Counted from the stretch's first letter, positions 44,629 to 56,700 are shown. The stretch: 64,000 nt of DNA from Tilletiopsis washingtonensis (GCF_003144115.1 NW_020312026.1:140999-204998), one strand, 5' to 3'. Notes: generated from the letters alone by a model not told the origin. A program made the numbers and translations.

Positions 44629-44985
44629 TGCGTCAAGTCGAGCGGCGCCTCCCTTGCGCCACGCCACAGAACTCTTGCCGCACGCTTGCACGGCATTTGG
44701 CGCCTACCGTCCCTACCGTCCCTCCGGCAGCCACGCCGCAGCAGAGCAAGAGCTAAAAATAGATACCCGATGTTGCTTTTGGGGGTTCGCTCGGGTGAGG
44801 GGGACACGAGGAAGATGCACGCCGGCCGAGACGGAAGACCGGACGAAAAATATGCGCCGACGTCGTGCAGATCGGGGCTTGGCTTGCCTCCCTCTCTCCC
44901 GCGCTCGCGTCTCGACTTCGATGTGTCTCGGTCCCACCCTTTCTCTCCTCTCGCAGCGAGCAGCGAGATGCAAATGACGTGCATG
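44629..44985. other. convergent intergenic region
   Basis: 357 nt between the stops of the DHHC gene and NCS2. Contains two CGTCCCTACC-type repeats near 44706-44725 and an A/T-richer patch (AGCTAAAAATAGATA) near 44750-44764 that may serve 3'-end formation. No gene seen. Confidence 0.45.
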
Positions 44986-47106
44986 CTATTCCAGCAGATA
45001 CTCCTCCACTTTTGCGCGCATCTCCTCCCTCTCCATCACCCCCATTCTCCCCCTCTCGTACCCGTCCTCTTCCTCCAGTCGCATTCCCCCAAAGCCTTCC
45101 AATGCGTCCGGCCCTCCCTCTCTCGGCCGCGCCGGCCGTGCCTGTGCAGCGCGAAGCACGTACTCCGGCAGCAGGAGCGTCTCGACGGCTTCGTTGCGCG
45201 TCTGCACTTGAGGCGTCTCGAGAATGCGCAGGCAGGCTGGACAGAGCATCGTTGAGATGTCCATCGCCTTGCCTTGCTCGAGTGCGTCGTTGCTTGCTGC
45301 GTCCGTGCTGGGGGCTCGCTGTGGCGTACGAGGCACGCCCGTCGGAGAAGCAGGAGGGGCGGGAAGCAGACAAAGCACGCACTGCGCCGCCTCTGTACGG
45401 CTGGAGGTGTTCCAGACGGGCAACGAGAGCGCCGCAAGCACAAAGCGCTGCGCTGCAGCTCCCTGTTTGAGCGTCGCTTGTTCCGCCAGCCTCTCCAGCG
45501 AGTCCACTTGCGTCTGCGTCTTGCCGACGGCGTGCTGAGCGGCGCAGTTGGCCTGGGCGGCGTGGTGGTGGTGGTGTGCGGCCTCGTCGAGTCTCGCGCC
45601 CTCAGGTGCGGCCTCGACGACATGCGGCGCATTGCCATGGAGAGGCGCAGTGGCAGGAATAGGCGCAGCATGCCCCGCGAAGTGCAGCTTGGAAGCTGTA
45701 CGGATGACAGTGGCAGGAGTGGAGGGAGCGGCGAGCTGCAATGTCCGCACTAGCTCTGCAGACACAACGAAGAGAGCGCGGCACAATCAGCGTCAGCTAA
45801 GCGACCGCTGCGCTTCGAGCCAGGTCGCGGACCCTTGCCACTCGCCTTGCCCCGATCGCGAGGCGCGCGCCAGAAGCGAGAGGACAGAGAGCGCCAAGAG
45901 TCGCCCAGCGGGGCCCAGGAGGAGCTGAGAGGGGGGGGGGGGCGGGTGGAAGGGTCACTCACGTTCCGTCATTCCGCGCATCGTGCCCTTGAAAGCCTTG
46001 CTTGGCGTTCCCATCGTCGCTTCTCTCTGCGTCACGTACGACAGCCGCTTGGCGTGCAGATAGAATGCCAGCTCTTTTGCGCTCGTTTCGCGCAGGGGAC
46101 GTAGGATGAGTAGATCTGAAGCGCGCAGGAAGACAGGAGGACGTGAAGTGTGAGCATAGAGAGAGAGAAGGGGGGCAAAGAAGAAGAGAGGCACGCACCG
46201 TCAATCCAACCATCGCCGCCTCTCATGCCCGCACTAAAGCCATTTCCCTCCACCAGAGCATCGAGAAAGTGCGCGGCCAGACAGTCGGCACAACTCGGCA
46301 GCAGCAGCACCGAGGCGTGCAGTTGGTGTGCTCGCCGAAGAATCGAGGCGTAAGCGAGAGTTGAGTGCAGGGATTGATGACGCGTCATCGAGGGCGCTGT
46401 CTGAAGGCGGCAAGAGGAAGAAGAGGCGAGGCTGGAGGCGGAAGAGGAGGGGCGGGAGAGATAGATGTCTGATCCACATCGCATCGCGCTCTCGTCAGCG
46501 TCTCATCTCCACCCCACCTCGCCTCGACGCTTTGCACTCACGCTCGCCTCTCGCTTCACACCTCACGCTCCCTGGCTCGCCCACGACGAGCCACTGCAGG
46601 CGCAACCTGGCATCCGCCTCTTGCTCCAGCGCCGACTGCATGCACTCCCTCTGCCGCTGCATCTCCTCCTCGCCCGCACGCGCATCAAGGAGGCACAGCA
46701 CCGTAATGTGCTTCAGCTGCGGCGCGCGAGAGGTGGCGATGGCTGGCGCTGGGAGGAAGGAGGAGGCGAGGAGATGCAGCAGTGCTCTGTGGTGCGTCGT
46801 GTTCAATCAGCCCTGGCACGCCTCGGAGCATGGCGGGTGCGCTGCCACTCACCTGCCCTCTTGTCCTGAAGACACCACCGCCACTACACCGCCTTGCTCC
46901 TCCTCCTGCTTGCTCTGCCCTGCGTCGTCGCTGCGGCGCGCAGCGAATCGGCGCCACAGCACGGCGCCCAGTGCGAGCTGCGCCGCCTTCCTGACGCGCT
47001 GCTCCAGCTGCGTCGCGGCGCACGCGGCACACTGCGGCGCGCCGCGCGTCTTGAGCTGTGCGCGCGCGGCGCAGCGGCAGCGCGGCGGCGACGAGGCGGC
47101 GGCCAT
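44986..47106 (-). CDS. NCS2: cytoplasmic tRNA 2-thiolation protein NCS2/CTU2
   Basis: Five exons (47106-46853, 46786-46542, 46468-46199, 46115-45963, 45755-44986), 563 residues. The N-terminus has a Cys cluster (RCRC near 10, QCAAC near 25) and a helix like CTU2, then VVSSGQEGRALLHLL where homologues read SGGxSSRALL. Later come LLLPSCADCLAAHFLDAL and RPLRETSAKELAFYLHAKRL, the hallmark RPL(R/M)-(D/E) plus 'KEIAFY' block. The C-terminal zinc-like pairs CVLC and CPAC and a LLLPEYVL segment complete the family pattern. Ncs2 with Ncs6 (CTU1) thiolates U34 of Lys, Glu and Gln tRNAs using the Urm1 pathway; Ncs2 itself lacks a working PP-loop, consistent with the degenerate SGQEG here. The third junction was chosen for the best GTGAGT donor; splicing at an earlier GTGAGG would shift the frame. 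Intron 4 is 207 nt with a G12 run. Confidence 0.8.
45931..45942. repeat. G12 homopolymer
   Basis: Twelve G in a row (C on the coding strand) inside intron 4 of NCS2, shortly after the 5' splice site. Similar in kind to the G16 run in the neighbouring DHHC gene. Confidence 0.85.
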
Positions 47107-47240
47107 GCTGTGGGCGGATGTGGAGAGCGGGCAAGAGGCGAGGCGCGCACCACATTGGGCGAGGCGAAGGAGGCGTGCATGTCCCGACTCCCGCGACGGT
47201 GCTGCTCCCACGCTCGAGCCTACGCCATCGGGCCGTGCGC
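47107..47240. promoter_or_regulatory. very compact bidirectional promoter
   Basis: 134 nt between the NCS2 ATG (leftward) and the chosen DUF202 ATG (rightward). If the downstream Met of the DUF202 gene is the true start, the gap grows to about 180-330 nt. No distinct motif seen. Confidence 0.5.
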
Positions 47241-48828
47241 ATGGCGCCATCCTCCTTTCCCTCCACCGCACTCTACTCAGACTCAGCCTCAAGTCAGAGC
47301 GGCGCCGTCAAGATGCGCGGCTGCTTCTCCGTGCCTCTCTTCAGCACCACCACCACCGTCCCGCCCGCAGTCCAGACACCGGCGAGCCAGCGGCAAGGCG
47401 CGGCAGAGCGAGACACGCACACGACGATGCCGCACCTCTCTCTGGCGCTCGAGAACACCGGCTCGGTGGCACGCGATCATCTGGCCAGCGAGCGCACGTA
47501 GTGAGTAGTGGCGCATCCAAGACGTGCAGCGCGCGCGATGAGCGAGACGCAAGAGCAGCGCCACGGGCAGTGGAAGCGCGGGCCTGGCAGAGGCATGCAA
47601 CGGACCAGCAGTGGTCGGAGGGCGGAAGAAGGAGGCTAGGCGACCAGAGCGCGGGCCGCATCGAGGCGAGGAGAACGGCCGAAAGAGCACAAGGGTGCAA
47701 GGCAGAGAGCACTGAGCATTCGAAGAGCGCAGCGGAGCGTCGTCCACGCGCGGCCGTGGTGTGGAGTGGCAGAGCCGCAGTCCGTCGTCGAACGCTCGGG
47801 ACGGGAGAGGGCCTGCTCACCACTGCATGGCGGCCTGGGCAGCTTTCAAAGCCGACCATGTCTGCCCTTGAATGTCCAGACATAGTTTTCGCTGTTTCTG
47901 CCTCTCGAGCCAAGGGCATGTCGTCTGTCTCCCCTCTTCTCCTCCTTCCTGACCCCCCTCCTCACTTCTCACCAGTCTAGCCTATCTACGCACCTCTCTC
48001 TCCCTCGTCTCCCTGGGGATAGGCGTGGCGCAGCTCTTCCAGATTCCCGATCTCGTTCGCAGCCGCTCTGCCGACGATGACGGTCATGATGGCTCGGAGG
48101 GCGGCGAGGTCGCACTGCTGCGCTTCATGCGCAGGCTCGCCGACGATGATGGCGCACGCAGAGCGGGCATCAATTTGTGCGTTTCGCTCCAAAAGTCCCC
48201 ATCCTCTGCCTTTGCTTTCTGACTAACACGCTCGCGGGGGCAGGGGCAAGCCAATCGGAGCGCTCTGCATCCTCCTGGGCGGCCTCTGTCTGCTCTTTGG
48301 CGCGCGCAGGTACTTTGTGGTGCAACGTGCGCTCGTGAGAGGGAGGTTTGAGCCGAGTCGGATTGAGGGTGAGTTGTTGCACGTGCGAGAGAGGAGGAGG
48401 GCAGAAGCCCGGAGGGCGGGCGGCGGAACGATGCTGCTGCGAGGCTCGGCGTGGCTGCGACGCTCGACGATCTCGAAGCGAGAGGCGATCGCTGTTCTCC
48501 TCAGACGTATCGGCGGCCACGAGCTTCTCTAGCTTCTCTTCACGCTGCAGCGAACTCGCGCGTGACAGCTCCAGTTTCCACGAGCTACGCTCTCCAGGGC
48601 TTTCATGACGCCTTGTCCAGCGCACTCTTGCTTCTGCGCCTGCTTCCTCCGGGCCCCTATAGAGCGCAGAGCGCAGAGGCGATGCTGACGCTCCCCTCCA
48701 CCGCTCCCCTCCTTTGTCGACCTCGGGCCCATGCAACAGTCTCGGCGCTCTCCCTCGGCGCCGGCGCGCTCATCGTGTGCAGCTTTGGGGTGATTGTGGG
48801 CGCGAGACTTGGCAGCAGCAGTGGCTGA
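47241..48828 (+). CDS. DUF202 membrane protein
   Basis: Four exons (47241-47500, 47976-48176, 48244-48368, 48569-48828), 281 residues. A hydrophilic N-terminus leads to the DUF202 core: ENTGSVARDHLASERTYLAY followed by LRTSLSLVSLGIGVAQLF (first membrane segment), then IGALCILLGGLCLLFGARRYF (second), and a third near the end (ALSLGAGALIVCSFGVIVGA). DUF202 occurs in bacterial YidH proteins and in small fungal vacuolar/membrane proteins related to the Vtc1 type; its biochemical role is not established. Intron 1 is 474 nt, but only a donor at 47501 with an acceptor at 47975 restores the diagnostic ERTYLAYLRTS, so I trust it. An insert of acidic residues (DDDGHDGSEGGE) separates segments one and two. 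The start could also be the internal Met at 47313 or 47430; nothing upstream of the DUF202 core is conserved. Confidence 0.75.
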
Positions 48829-49361
48829 GAGCAGGCACGATCGATCTGAGGGGGGCATGGGAGTGGGTGATAATGTGATGCGGCTCCTGACTTGCTTCTC
48901 GCCCAGCCTAGGCGACACTTGGAGGCGGGCGGCGAGGCGAGGCATGCGTGGGAGCAGCACGCCTTGCCTATGCGCCTGCCCTTGCCCGCGACTCGCTCAC
49001 CTCTATCGGGCAGCGCAGCCGAGAGGCCCGCCTGACGCATGCCACTTCGAATTCCGCGTGCAACTCCTTCTTGCAATGCCCGTCGCGGCACTCGAGTCAG
49101 CGCACCATCAGCGCAGCACGCTCAGCGTCAGGGGTGCGAAGGAGGCGGCGTTCAGGTTGGCAATGCGCCGCCGCTCGCTGGCCGCCGTGCGCCTCGGCCG
49201 GCGCGCCGACAAAGGCCGAGGCGCGCGGCGCTCATCGGCCGACGGGCCGCGCGCCACTCCGGTGCCTGGAGCTTGCCCCACGCGCGCCGCCGGCATGCCA
49301 CCTAGGCAGCGCCCCCTCGCCGCCGTGCGTTCGCACCACCACCCCCCACCCATCGCCCAGC
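48829..49361. other. intergenic region upstream of LEU1
   Basis: 533 nt with no recognised gene. Ends in a C-rich leader and the sequence GCCCAGC directly before the LEU1 ATG. No LEU3-type CCGGNNNNCCGG palindrome was found by eye. Confidence 0.45.
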
Positions 49362-51874
49362 ATGGTCGCCTCCTCAGCGCCGCGCACCATCTACGACAAG
49401 TGCTACGACGCCCATCTGGCGCACGAGCACGACGACGGCACCGCCATCCTCTACATTGACCGCCATGTGAGCTGCGCTCCACTGGCCACACTGCGCCGGC
49501 GGCCGGCATGCTGACCGCGCCCGCCACAGCTCGTGCACGAGGTCACCTCGCCGCAGGGTGCGTTGCCGCGCTCCGCCTCTCCTGCCCCACCAGCTGCTCA
49601 CAGCCTCGCACAGCCTTCGAGGGCCTGCGCAACGCCGGGCGCAAGGTGCGGCGGCCCGACTGCACGCTCGCCACGGTGGACCACAACATCCCGACCGTGT
49701 CGCGCAAGGCGTACAAGGACACCAAGTCCTTCGTCGAGCAGGCCGACTCGCGCACGCAGTGTCTCACGCTCGAGGACAACGTCAAGGAGTTCGGCCTCAC
49801 GTTCTTCGGGCTCAGCGACTCGCGCCAGGGCATCGTGCACATCATCGGCCCCGAGCAGGGCTTCACGCTGCCCGGCGCCACGATTGTCTGCGGCGACTCG
49901 CACACCTCGACGCACGGCGCCTTTGGCGCGCTGGCGTTTGGCATCGGCACGTCCGAGGTCGAGCATGTGCTGGCCACGCAGACGATTCTGCAGAAAAAGG
50001 CGCGCAACATGCGCGTGCAGGTCGAGGGCGAGCTGGCGCCGGGCGTGACGAGCAAGGACATCATCCTGCATGTGATCGGCATCATCGGCACGGCCGGCGG
50101 CACCGGGTGCGTGATTGAGTTCTGCGGCTCGACGATCCGCGCGCTCAGCATGGAGGCGCGCATGTCGATCTGCAACATGAGCATCGAGGCCGGCGCGCGT
50201 GCCGGCCTCATCGCGCCCGACGACATCACCTACGAGTACATCAAGGGCCGTCCGCTGGCGCCCAAGGCCGGCGCAGAGTGGGAGGCGGCAGAGAAGTACT
50301 GGCGCACACTGCCGTCCGACGAGGGCGCGCACTACGACGTCGACGTGCAGGTCAAGGCCGCCGACATTGCCCCCACCGTGACTTGGGGCACGTCGCCTCA
50401 GGATGTCGTGCCCATCACGGGCAACGCGCCTGACCCGAAGCAGGCCAAGGACGAGGCGCAGGCTCTGGCATGGACGCGCGCACTCGAGTACATGGGCCTC
50501 GAGGCCGGCACGCCGATGGAGAAGGTCAAGGTCGACAAGGTCTTCATTGGCTCCTGCACCAACTCGCGCATCGAGGACCTGCGCGAGGCTGCGCGCATCC
50601 TGCACGGCCGCAAGGTGGCGCAGGGCATCTATGCCATGCTGGTGCCCGGCTCCGGCCTCGTCAAGAAGCAGGCCGAGGCAGAAGGCCTCGACAAGATCTT
50701 CCAGGCGGCAGGCTTCGACTGGCGCGAGGCAGGATGCAGCATGTGTCTCGGCATGAATCCGGACCAGCTCTCGCCCGGCGAGCGCTGTGCCTCGACGTCG
50801 AACCGCAACTTCGAGGGCCGGCAGGGCGCCGGCGGCCGCACGCATCTCATGTCGCCGGCCATGGCTGCCGCGGCCGCGGTGACCGGATTCCTCACCGACG
50901 TGCGCCAGCTCACCTCGGGCGCCAAGGTGGGGCACGAAGCCGCCCAGCCCGACTTTGCCGTGCAGATCTCCGACCCCAAGTCGTACCTCACCGACAAGAC
51001 GCTTCCCCCGCCTGCGCCCATCACGCCGGCCATCGCCACCGACGAGGATGTGATTCGCGACGTGCCCGAGTCGCAGATCGCCACCGTCGGTTCCGGCGTG
51101 CAGGCATTCACCGTGCTCAAGGGCATCGCTGCGCCGCTGGAGCGCTCCAACGTCGACACGGACCTGATCATTCCCAAGCAGTTCCTCAAGACGATCAAGC
51201 GCACCGGCCTCGGCTCCGCGCTCTTCTGGCCGCTGCGCTACGATGCAAAGACGGGCGAGGCGGACCCGAGCTTCGTGCTCAACAAGGAGCCCTACACGCA
51301 GGCCAAGATTCTCGTTGTCACCGGGCCCAACTTTGGCTGTGGCTCGAGCCGCGAGCACGCGGCGTGGAGCCTGCTCGACTTTGGCATTCGCGCCGTCATT
51401 GCCGAGAGCTTCGGCGACATTTTCCGCAACAATCTCACCAAGAACGGCCAGCTGCCCGTGACGCTGCCGGCGGCGCAGATTGTGCGCATCAGCGAGGATG
51501 CCAAGGCGGGCAAGGAGGTGGCGGTGGACCTGCAGCGCCAGCAGATTGTGCTCGCCGACGGCACCGAGTATGCCTTCGAGACGCCCGAGTTTGTGCGGCA
51601 TTGCCTCATCAACGGCCTCGACGACATTAGCCTGACGATGGAGCACGAGGCGGCCATCAAGAGCTTCGAGAAGAAGCGCAGCGCAACGACGCCGTGGCTG
51701 GGTGAGTGGCGCAGCGCAAGGGGGCCGATGGCTACGGATGGGCGCAAGCTTTGGGGCTAACACATCGTCCCTCTCTTCTTCTCCTCAGACGGCTTTGGCT
51801 ACGCGGGCAAGCTGCAGCCGCTGATGGAGAAGGCCAAGGACGTGGCGAGCAAGGTGACGGGGACCGACTGGTAG
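49362..51874 (+). CDS. LEU1: 3-isopropylmalate dehydratase
   Basis: Four exons (49362-49466, 49530-49557, 49614-51701, 51789-51874), 768 residues, the normal fungal length with the bacterial LeuC and LeuD subunits fused. The large domain shows [57 protein letters not shown], the iron-sulphur ligands Cys in IGSCTNSR (about 357) and the pair in [10 protein letters not shown] (about 419-422), then [10 protein letters not shown]. The swivel (LeuD) domain starts near 540 with [14 protein letters not shown] and includes [13 protein letters not shown]. It isomerises 2- to 3-isopropylmalate in leucine synthesis, in the cytosol of fungi, using a 4Fe-4S cluster. All catalytic motifs are intact. Exon 2 is only 28 nt and encodes the VHEVTSPQ segment. 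Strong third-position C/G suggests high expression. Confidence 0.97.
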
Positions 51875-52276
51875 ACAGCTCGCCGCGCCGGCAGACTCGA
51901 CATGGCGCGGAGGGCTCGGATGCAGAGACACGCACTACAAAAGACGAATGCGCATGCTATTGCTGAGACGAGGCACGCGCATGGAAAGAGCGGGAGAGGA
52001 GCACGGCAGCGAGCAAGCGAAGAGTCGCGAGTCTACAGCCGAGTGTCGCGTCGCCCTTCTCGCGGCGGGGCGCGCGGGGGAGTGTGATGTCATCGTCGCG
52101 CCCGTGCGCGGCGCGCCGGGCTCTCACGCTCAGGCCTGGTCCCTGGCGCGCACGCGGCCCGCGAGCGGCCCCTGCTTCTCCTCTACCACACCCGCACCCT
52201 CTTGACGCACTCTTCTCTCCCTGCTGCCCTCATACACGCACGCCTCTCTCTCTGCGCCCACACGCCGGCCTCAGCA
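51875..52276. other. intergenic region between tandem genes
   Basis: 402 nt with the LEU1 3' end (A-richer at 51930-51960) and the carrier promoter, pyrimidine-rich from 52165 to 52260. No gene recognised. Confidence 0.45.
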
Positions 52277-53688
52277 ATGGCCTCCGCCTCCGCCTCGGCC
52301 TCGGCCTCGCGCTCGCCTCCGCCGCCGCCGCATCTGCGGCGCGACGCCCTGCCGCTCTCGCTCCTCGCCGGCGCCCTCGCCGCGCTGGCCGAGGGCGTCG
52401 TCGTCGGCGTGCCGCTGGAGCTCGGCAAGACGCGCGCGCAGCTGCAGCATGCCGACGCCGGCCCGTGGCGCCACCTGGCGCAGGCCAGCAGGAACGGCGT
52501 GCGCGGCGCCTACGTCGGCGGCGCCGCCGTGCTGGGCGGAGGCGCGGCAAAGGTGAGTGGCGGCCAATGTACGAGGGGCATGGGCGCACGCAAAGCGGCA
52601 GGCGCAGGGCAAGGCAAAGTGCGCAGCTGCGCAAGTCGAGAGGCACGGGCCGCGTGGACAGCATCGCGCACGCTGGCTGGCCCGAGCACAAGGGCCCCTC
52701 GTTGTAGCGAAGTCTCGGCGGCTGCATGGACTGACATCACTGCCCTTGCTGCCCTCGCAACCCAGACCTGCGTGCGCTTCATCGCATACGATCGTATCTG
52801 TGCCTCTCTGCGCAACGACGAGGTGGGTGCCTTGGCCTGTGCAAACATCCACGCATGGCGCGGGTGAACTCGGCGACTGAAGCAGCGCCACACCCTCACT
52901 GCTTTGCACAGGGCGTCACCACGGGCGGCCGTGCTCTGTTCGCCGGCATGTCCGCCGGCCTCCTCGAGGCCCTGCTCGTCTCCGTGCCGGCCGAGACACT
53001 CAAGACTCGGCGTCTGGCGTCTGGCCTCTCCTACTCCGCCCTGATGCAGCACGGCCTGCGCGGCGTGTACGCCGGCGTGCTGCCGACGATTCTGCGGCAG
53101 GGCCTGCATGGCGCCGTGCGCTTTGGCAGCTATTCCAGCATGAAGAACTTCGTGCAAGGGAGCACGAGACCGGGACAGGCACTGCCCGGCGGCATCACGT
53201 TTGCACTGGGCGCAGTGGCGGGCCTCATTACTGTCTGTGAGTCTGGTCGACGATTGCCGATGTGCTGTGCTTCGGCATTGTTCGAAGCTGACGCGGTCAT
53301 CACCCCTGCATAGGCGCTACTCAACCACTCGAGTGCGTCCGCCTCCCTTGCCCCTTCTTCAGGCCGATTCACTGACCCCTCTCCTCCGCCCGCGCCCCGC
53401 TCAGCGTCGTCAAGACGCGCATGCAAGAACGCACGCCCGGCGCCGCGCCGCTGCCCGGCGTCTGGTCGCTGGCGCGCCACATCATGCGCACCGAAGGCAC
53501 ACGTGCGCTCTGGCGCGGCGCCACGCCGAGACTGTGTCGCCTCATCGTCGGGGGTGGCGTGACGTTCCTGTGTGTGAGTGGGAAATTGCTGTGCCCCCCG
53601 CGGAGCGCTGCGCAGCTGCTGACTTGCGTCGCGCTGCTGCCCTTCTTAGTACGAAGAGGTCGTCTACTTGGCCAACGGCGGCATGTAG
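52277..53688 (+). CDS. mitochondrial carrier, tricarboxylate (citrate) type
   Basis: Six exons (52277-52552, 52766-52822, 52912-53236, 53314-53332, 53405-53573, 53650-53688), 294 residues, typical for the SLC25 family. Three repeats each carry the PX(D/E)xx(K/R) motif: PLELGKTR near 44, PAETLKTRR near 137, and QPLDVVKTRM near 222. The second and third repeats resemble the citrate/tricarboxylate carrier (TILRQGLHGAVRFGSYSSMKN, GTRALWRGATPRLCRL, YEEVVYL). These proteins exchange citrate or related acids across the inner mitochondrial membrane; exact substrates need contact-site analysis, so I give no symbol. The 19-nt exon 4 supplies the Pro-Leu-Asp core of the third signature; its exclusion would break the frame. 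The N-terminus is a short Ala/Ser stretch followed by polyPro. It ends 85 nt before the convergent VPS34 stop. Confidence 0.85.
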
Positions 53689-53773
53689 GCATCGCTCCTC
53701 TTCTCACCTCTGCCCTCAGCAGGCCCTTCTCTAGATTCTTCACGCGCCGCAATGGGGACACAGTACTGCATCG

Positions 53774-56700
53774 TCATGAGCGGAAGAACTGCGCCGCGTC
53801 GTGCAGGCGGTCAAAGACGAGCGTGACGTACGACGTCTCGTTGAGCAGGCCCTCGAAGTACTGGATCGCCTCCTCCTCGCCGAGATCGAGGCGAAACTTG
53901 TCTTGCACCTGGCGCGGACGGAGAGGCGAAGATGAACATCAGCATCTCTCGCACAGCATCTCTCTCTGCCTGGAGAGGGCACAGCAGGGGCTCACCTTGA
54001 GCACGGCCTTGTCCGGCTCGATGCGAATGTCGGGAATGTTGGCGTCGACCATGAGTGCCACGAGGTTGAGGATGAGGTTGGAGTTCTTGCGCAGACTCGT
54101 GTAGGCCGTGTAGCAGAGGCTCTTGAAGCGCGCGTAGTGCGGCGACTGCGCGCCGCCCATGGCCTCGACCATCTCGCGGCTGAGCTTGAGCGCCGGCGGG
54201 AAGGGCTTGGGGTCGCGGCCTAGGATGTAGCCAAAGTCGACTGCAGCGCGGCTCAGCGTCAGTGCCAAGACGGCAAGGCCAGCAGCGCCATCACGCACCG
54301 TGGAAAAAGTGCCCGTCGGGCGCGAGCAGCAGATTGTCCAGATGCCGGTCGCCGACGCCGAGGAGGTACGTCACGACACAGTATCCAGCTGCACGCGCGC
54401 CAGCCTGCGTTCAGCCAGCGCTCGAGGGCTGCAAGGGAGAGGGGGGTGGAGGACGCTGACTCACCGCACGACCTGACAAACGTGTCCAGCACCACCGGCG
54501 CGACGCCATACGTGGCCGGACTGCTCTCATCCGGATGGTGAGCTCGCAGATAGTTGAGCAGGCTGCCTCCGTGCTGTGCGACGATGGCAGCTATGCTCTT
54601 GCTTTCGACGAACTGCACCATGCCATCGACTGGGCCCGTCGCAAGCACGCGGTACGGCGTCATGCGCAAGTCGAGGTTCTCGTTGCGCAGCAGGCGATCC
54701 ATGAGCGTGAAGAGCTGCATCACCAGCTGGTCCTGGCGCAGATCGTCACCGTTCTTGAAGATGACGCCGTACGGCGGCGGCCGTTGCGGTGCCGCGTCGG
54801 CGTCGCTGCTGCCTGCCTCAGTACGCGCTGGAGGAGGTGCCTCGGCAGCAGCAGCAGCGCTGGTCGAACTGGAAGGGGCGCCGCTGGTGCTGCTGCGTTC
54901 GAACTGCAGGAGCAAAGGAAAGAGATTGCTCTTGAACACGGTGCTAGCCTCCGGCGCGATGCCCTCTACGCGCACGCGCGCATCGAGAGGCAGCGGCAGC
55001 ACGGGCGAGAACTTGCGCAGCCCGTGGCGCGGATCCGCAATGGCCGCGCGCAGCTTGTCGATCTTCTTGGGCCGTGAGTCTTTGGAGGAGCGCAGGGCTT
55101 GGGCGCGCGCCGAGAGCTGGGAAAGCAGCTCGCTTTGCCGCCGGAAGAGCTCGCGAAGCTCTGCTCCTTTGGGTGCCTGCGAGGAATGTCAGCAACCCAT
55201 CTGCGGCCGAGGAGCGGCAGAGCTAGCTCACCTCGAGCATCTGCTCCAGAAAGCGCGCCTTGATCGTCTTGAAGAACTTGCCCCAGCGCTTGTCCTCCGT
55301 CTCCACGGTGAGGTACCAATAGAGATTGTTCGCCAGTACGGGATCCGAGCTCTGCAGAGCGCGGCGCACGAGGAACGTCCACAGCGAGCCCTCGGAGGTG
55401 GAGAGCGACGCGGAGGGCGAAGAGCTGGGCGCTGCCTCGGCCAGTCGAGCTGTGGGCGCGATGCGGCGATCGGGCTGCTGTTGTGCACTCGATGATGCTG
55501 GCGAGGGGCCAGAGGAGCCGCCAGACACCGTCGTGTCGTCAAACTTGAGCGCCTGGACCAGTTGCAGCAGGTAAAGGATAAGTTCCTGCCGACGGATTGT
55601 GAGTCAGGCGGCAGCTTCATTCAGCGTCAGTCGTCACACCCACATCATCATCTGCCCTCTCAAGCTGCTGCACAGCATACGCGCGTACTCGTGAGTCTCG
55701 GAAGCCAGGACCCAGCAGTTCCAGCGCGTCGTCCATGCCGATGCGCGCCCACATGGGCAGCAGCACATCGGTGGCTTGCTTTGCCTCGCCGGGGTCGTTC
55801 CACGAGACGGACTTGAGAAACTTGGTCAAGCCCGAGGCGAAGCGCGAGAGATAGAAGCGGAACGTCCAGAGCAGATCTGCCTCGCGTGACGTCAGTGTGC
55901 GCGTGGGCGGGTACGAGAGGATCTCCTGCGAGGAAGGGGGGGGGCAAGCAAGGCAACATGGGTCAGCTGCCGAGACCAAGTGCGGGAGAGAGATGCGAGG
56001 CCAACTCACGTTGAGCTCGTCGCGTACGCCAGCGTTCGGCTTGAGTTCTCGATCGAGCGGGCCGTTGCGATGACTTCGAGCCAAGCGTCTGCTTTTTGCC
56101 TCGCTGAGATTCTCCAGTGCCGCTCGACTGCCCAGGCCCACTTCGACCTCGGGATCAAAGACCGTAAACAGCGCGGCGTCAATGACAGGTGCCTGCGCCA
56201 CTCCTTGTGCGCCTGCAGATACGGGCTGTGGGCCGGCCGAGGGCGCTGAAGAAGTCGCAGTGCCGGCCTCTTGCCCGGCTTGTCCCGTCGCTCCCTCCGT
56301 CTCACACCACACAACGGGCGCCTCCCAGCGTGGCAAGTCGACGTATAACCACAAAGCATCCGAGTTGGCGGCCTGCTCGGCATTGATGCGCTCAATCTGC
56401 CGATACGTGAGCTTGTCGAGCCATGAGAGGCGCGGCAGAAGCGCAGAGTCGTGAGCCTTGATCAGCTGTGGGGGCGGCGGAGTCAGCGTCATCGCGCTTC
56501 GGAGCGCCCAACGCTGCTGCGCTGTCTCACTCACCTTCTCCAGCCGGCCCATCTCGTCGAAGCTGCCGCCCGCTGCGGCGCCAGAGCGTGCAGAAGGGCC
56601 GCTGTCTGGCACGTCCGCCTTGGCCTGCAAGCCACGCATCTTCGACGGCGTGGTGCTCTCTGCACTGCCGTCCGCCGGCGTCTCTGACCATACATAGAGG

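Noticed and set aside
46520-46530. Earlier donor (GTGAGG) for exon 2 of NCS2
   Set aside because: It would leave the next exon out of frame; the GTGAGTGC donor at 46541 keeps it. The region between is poorly conserved, so some doubt remains.
49598-51763. 721-codon open frame on the minus strand across LEU1
   Set aside because: Same codon-bias shadow as for KGD1; the sense strand encodes an intact LEU1 enzyme.
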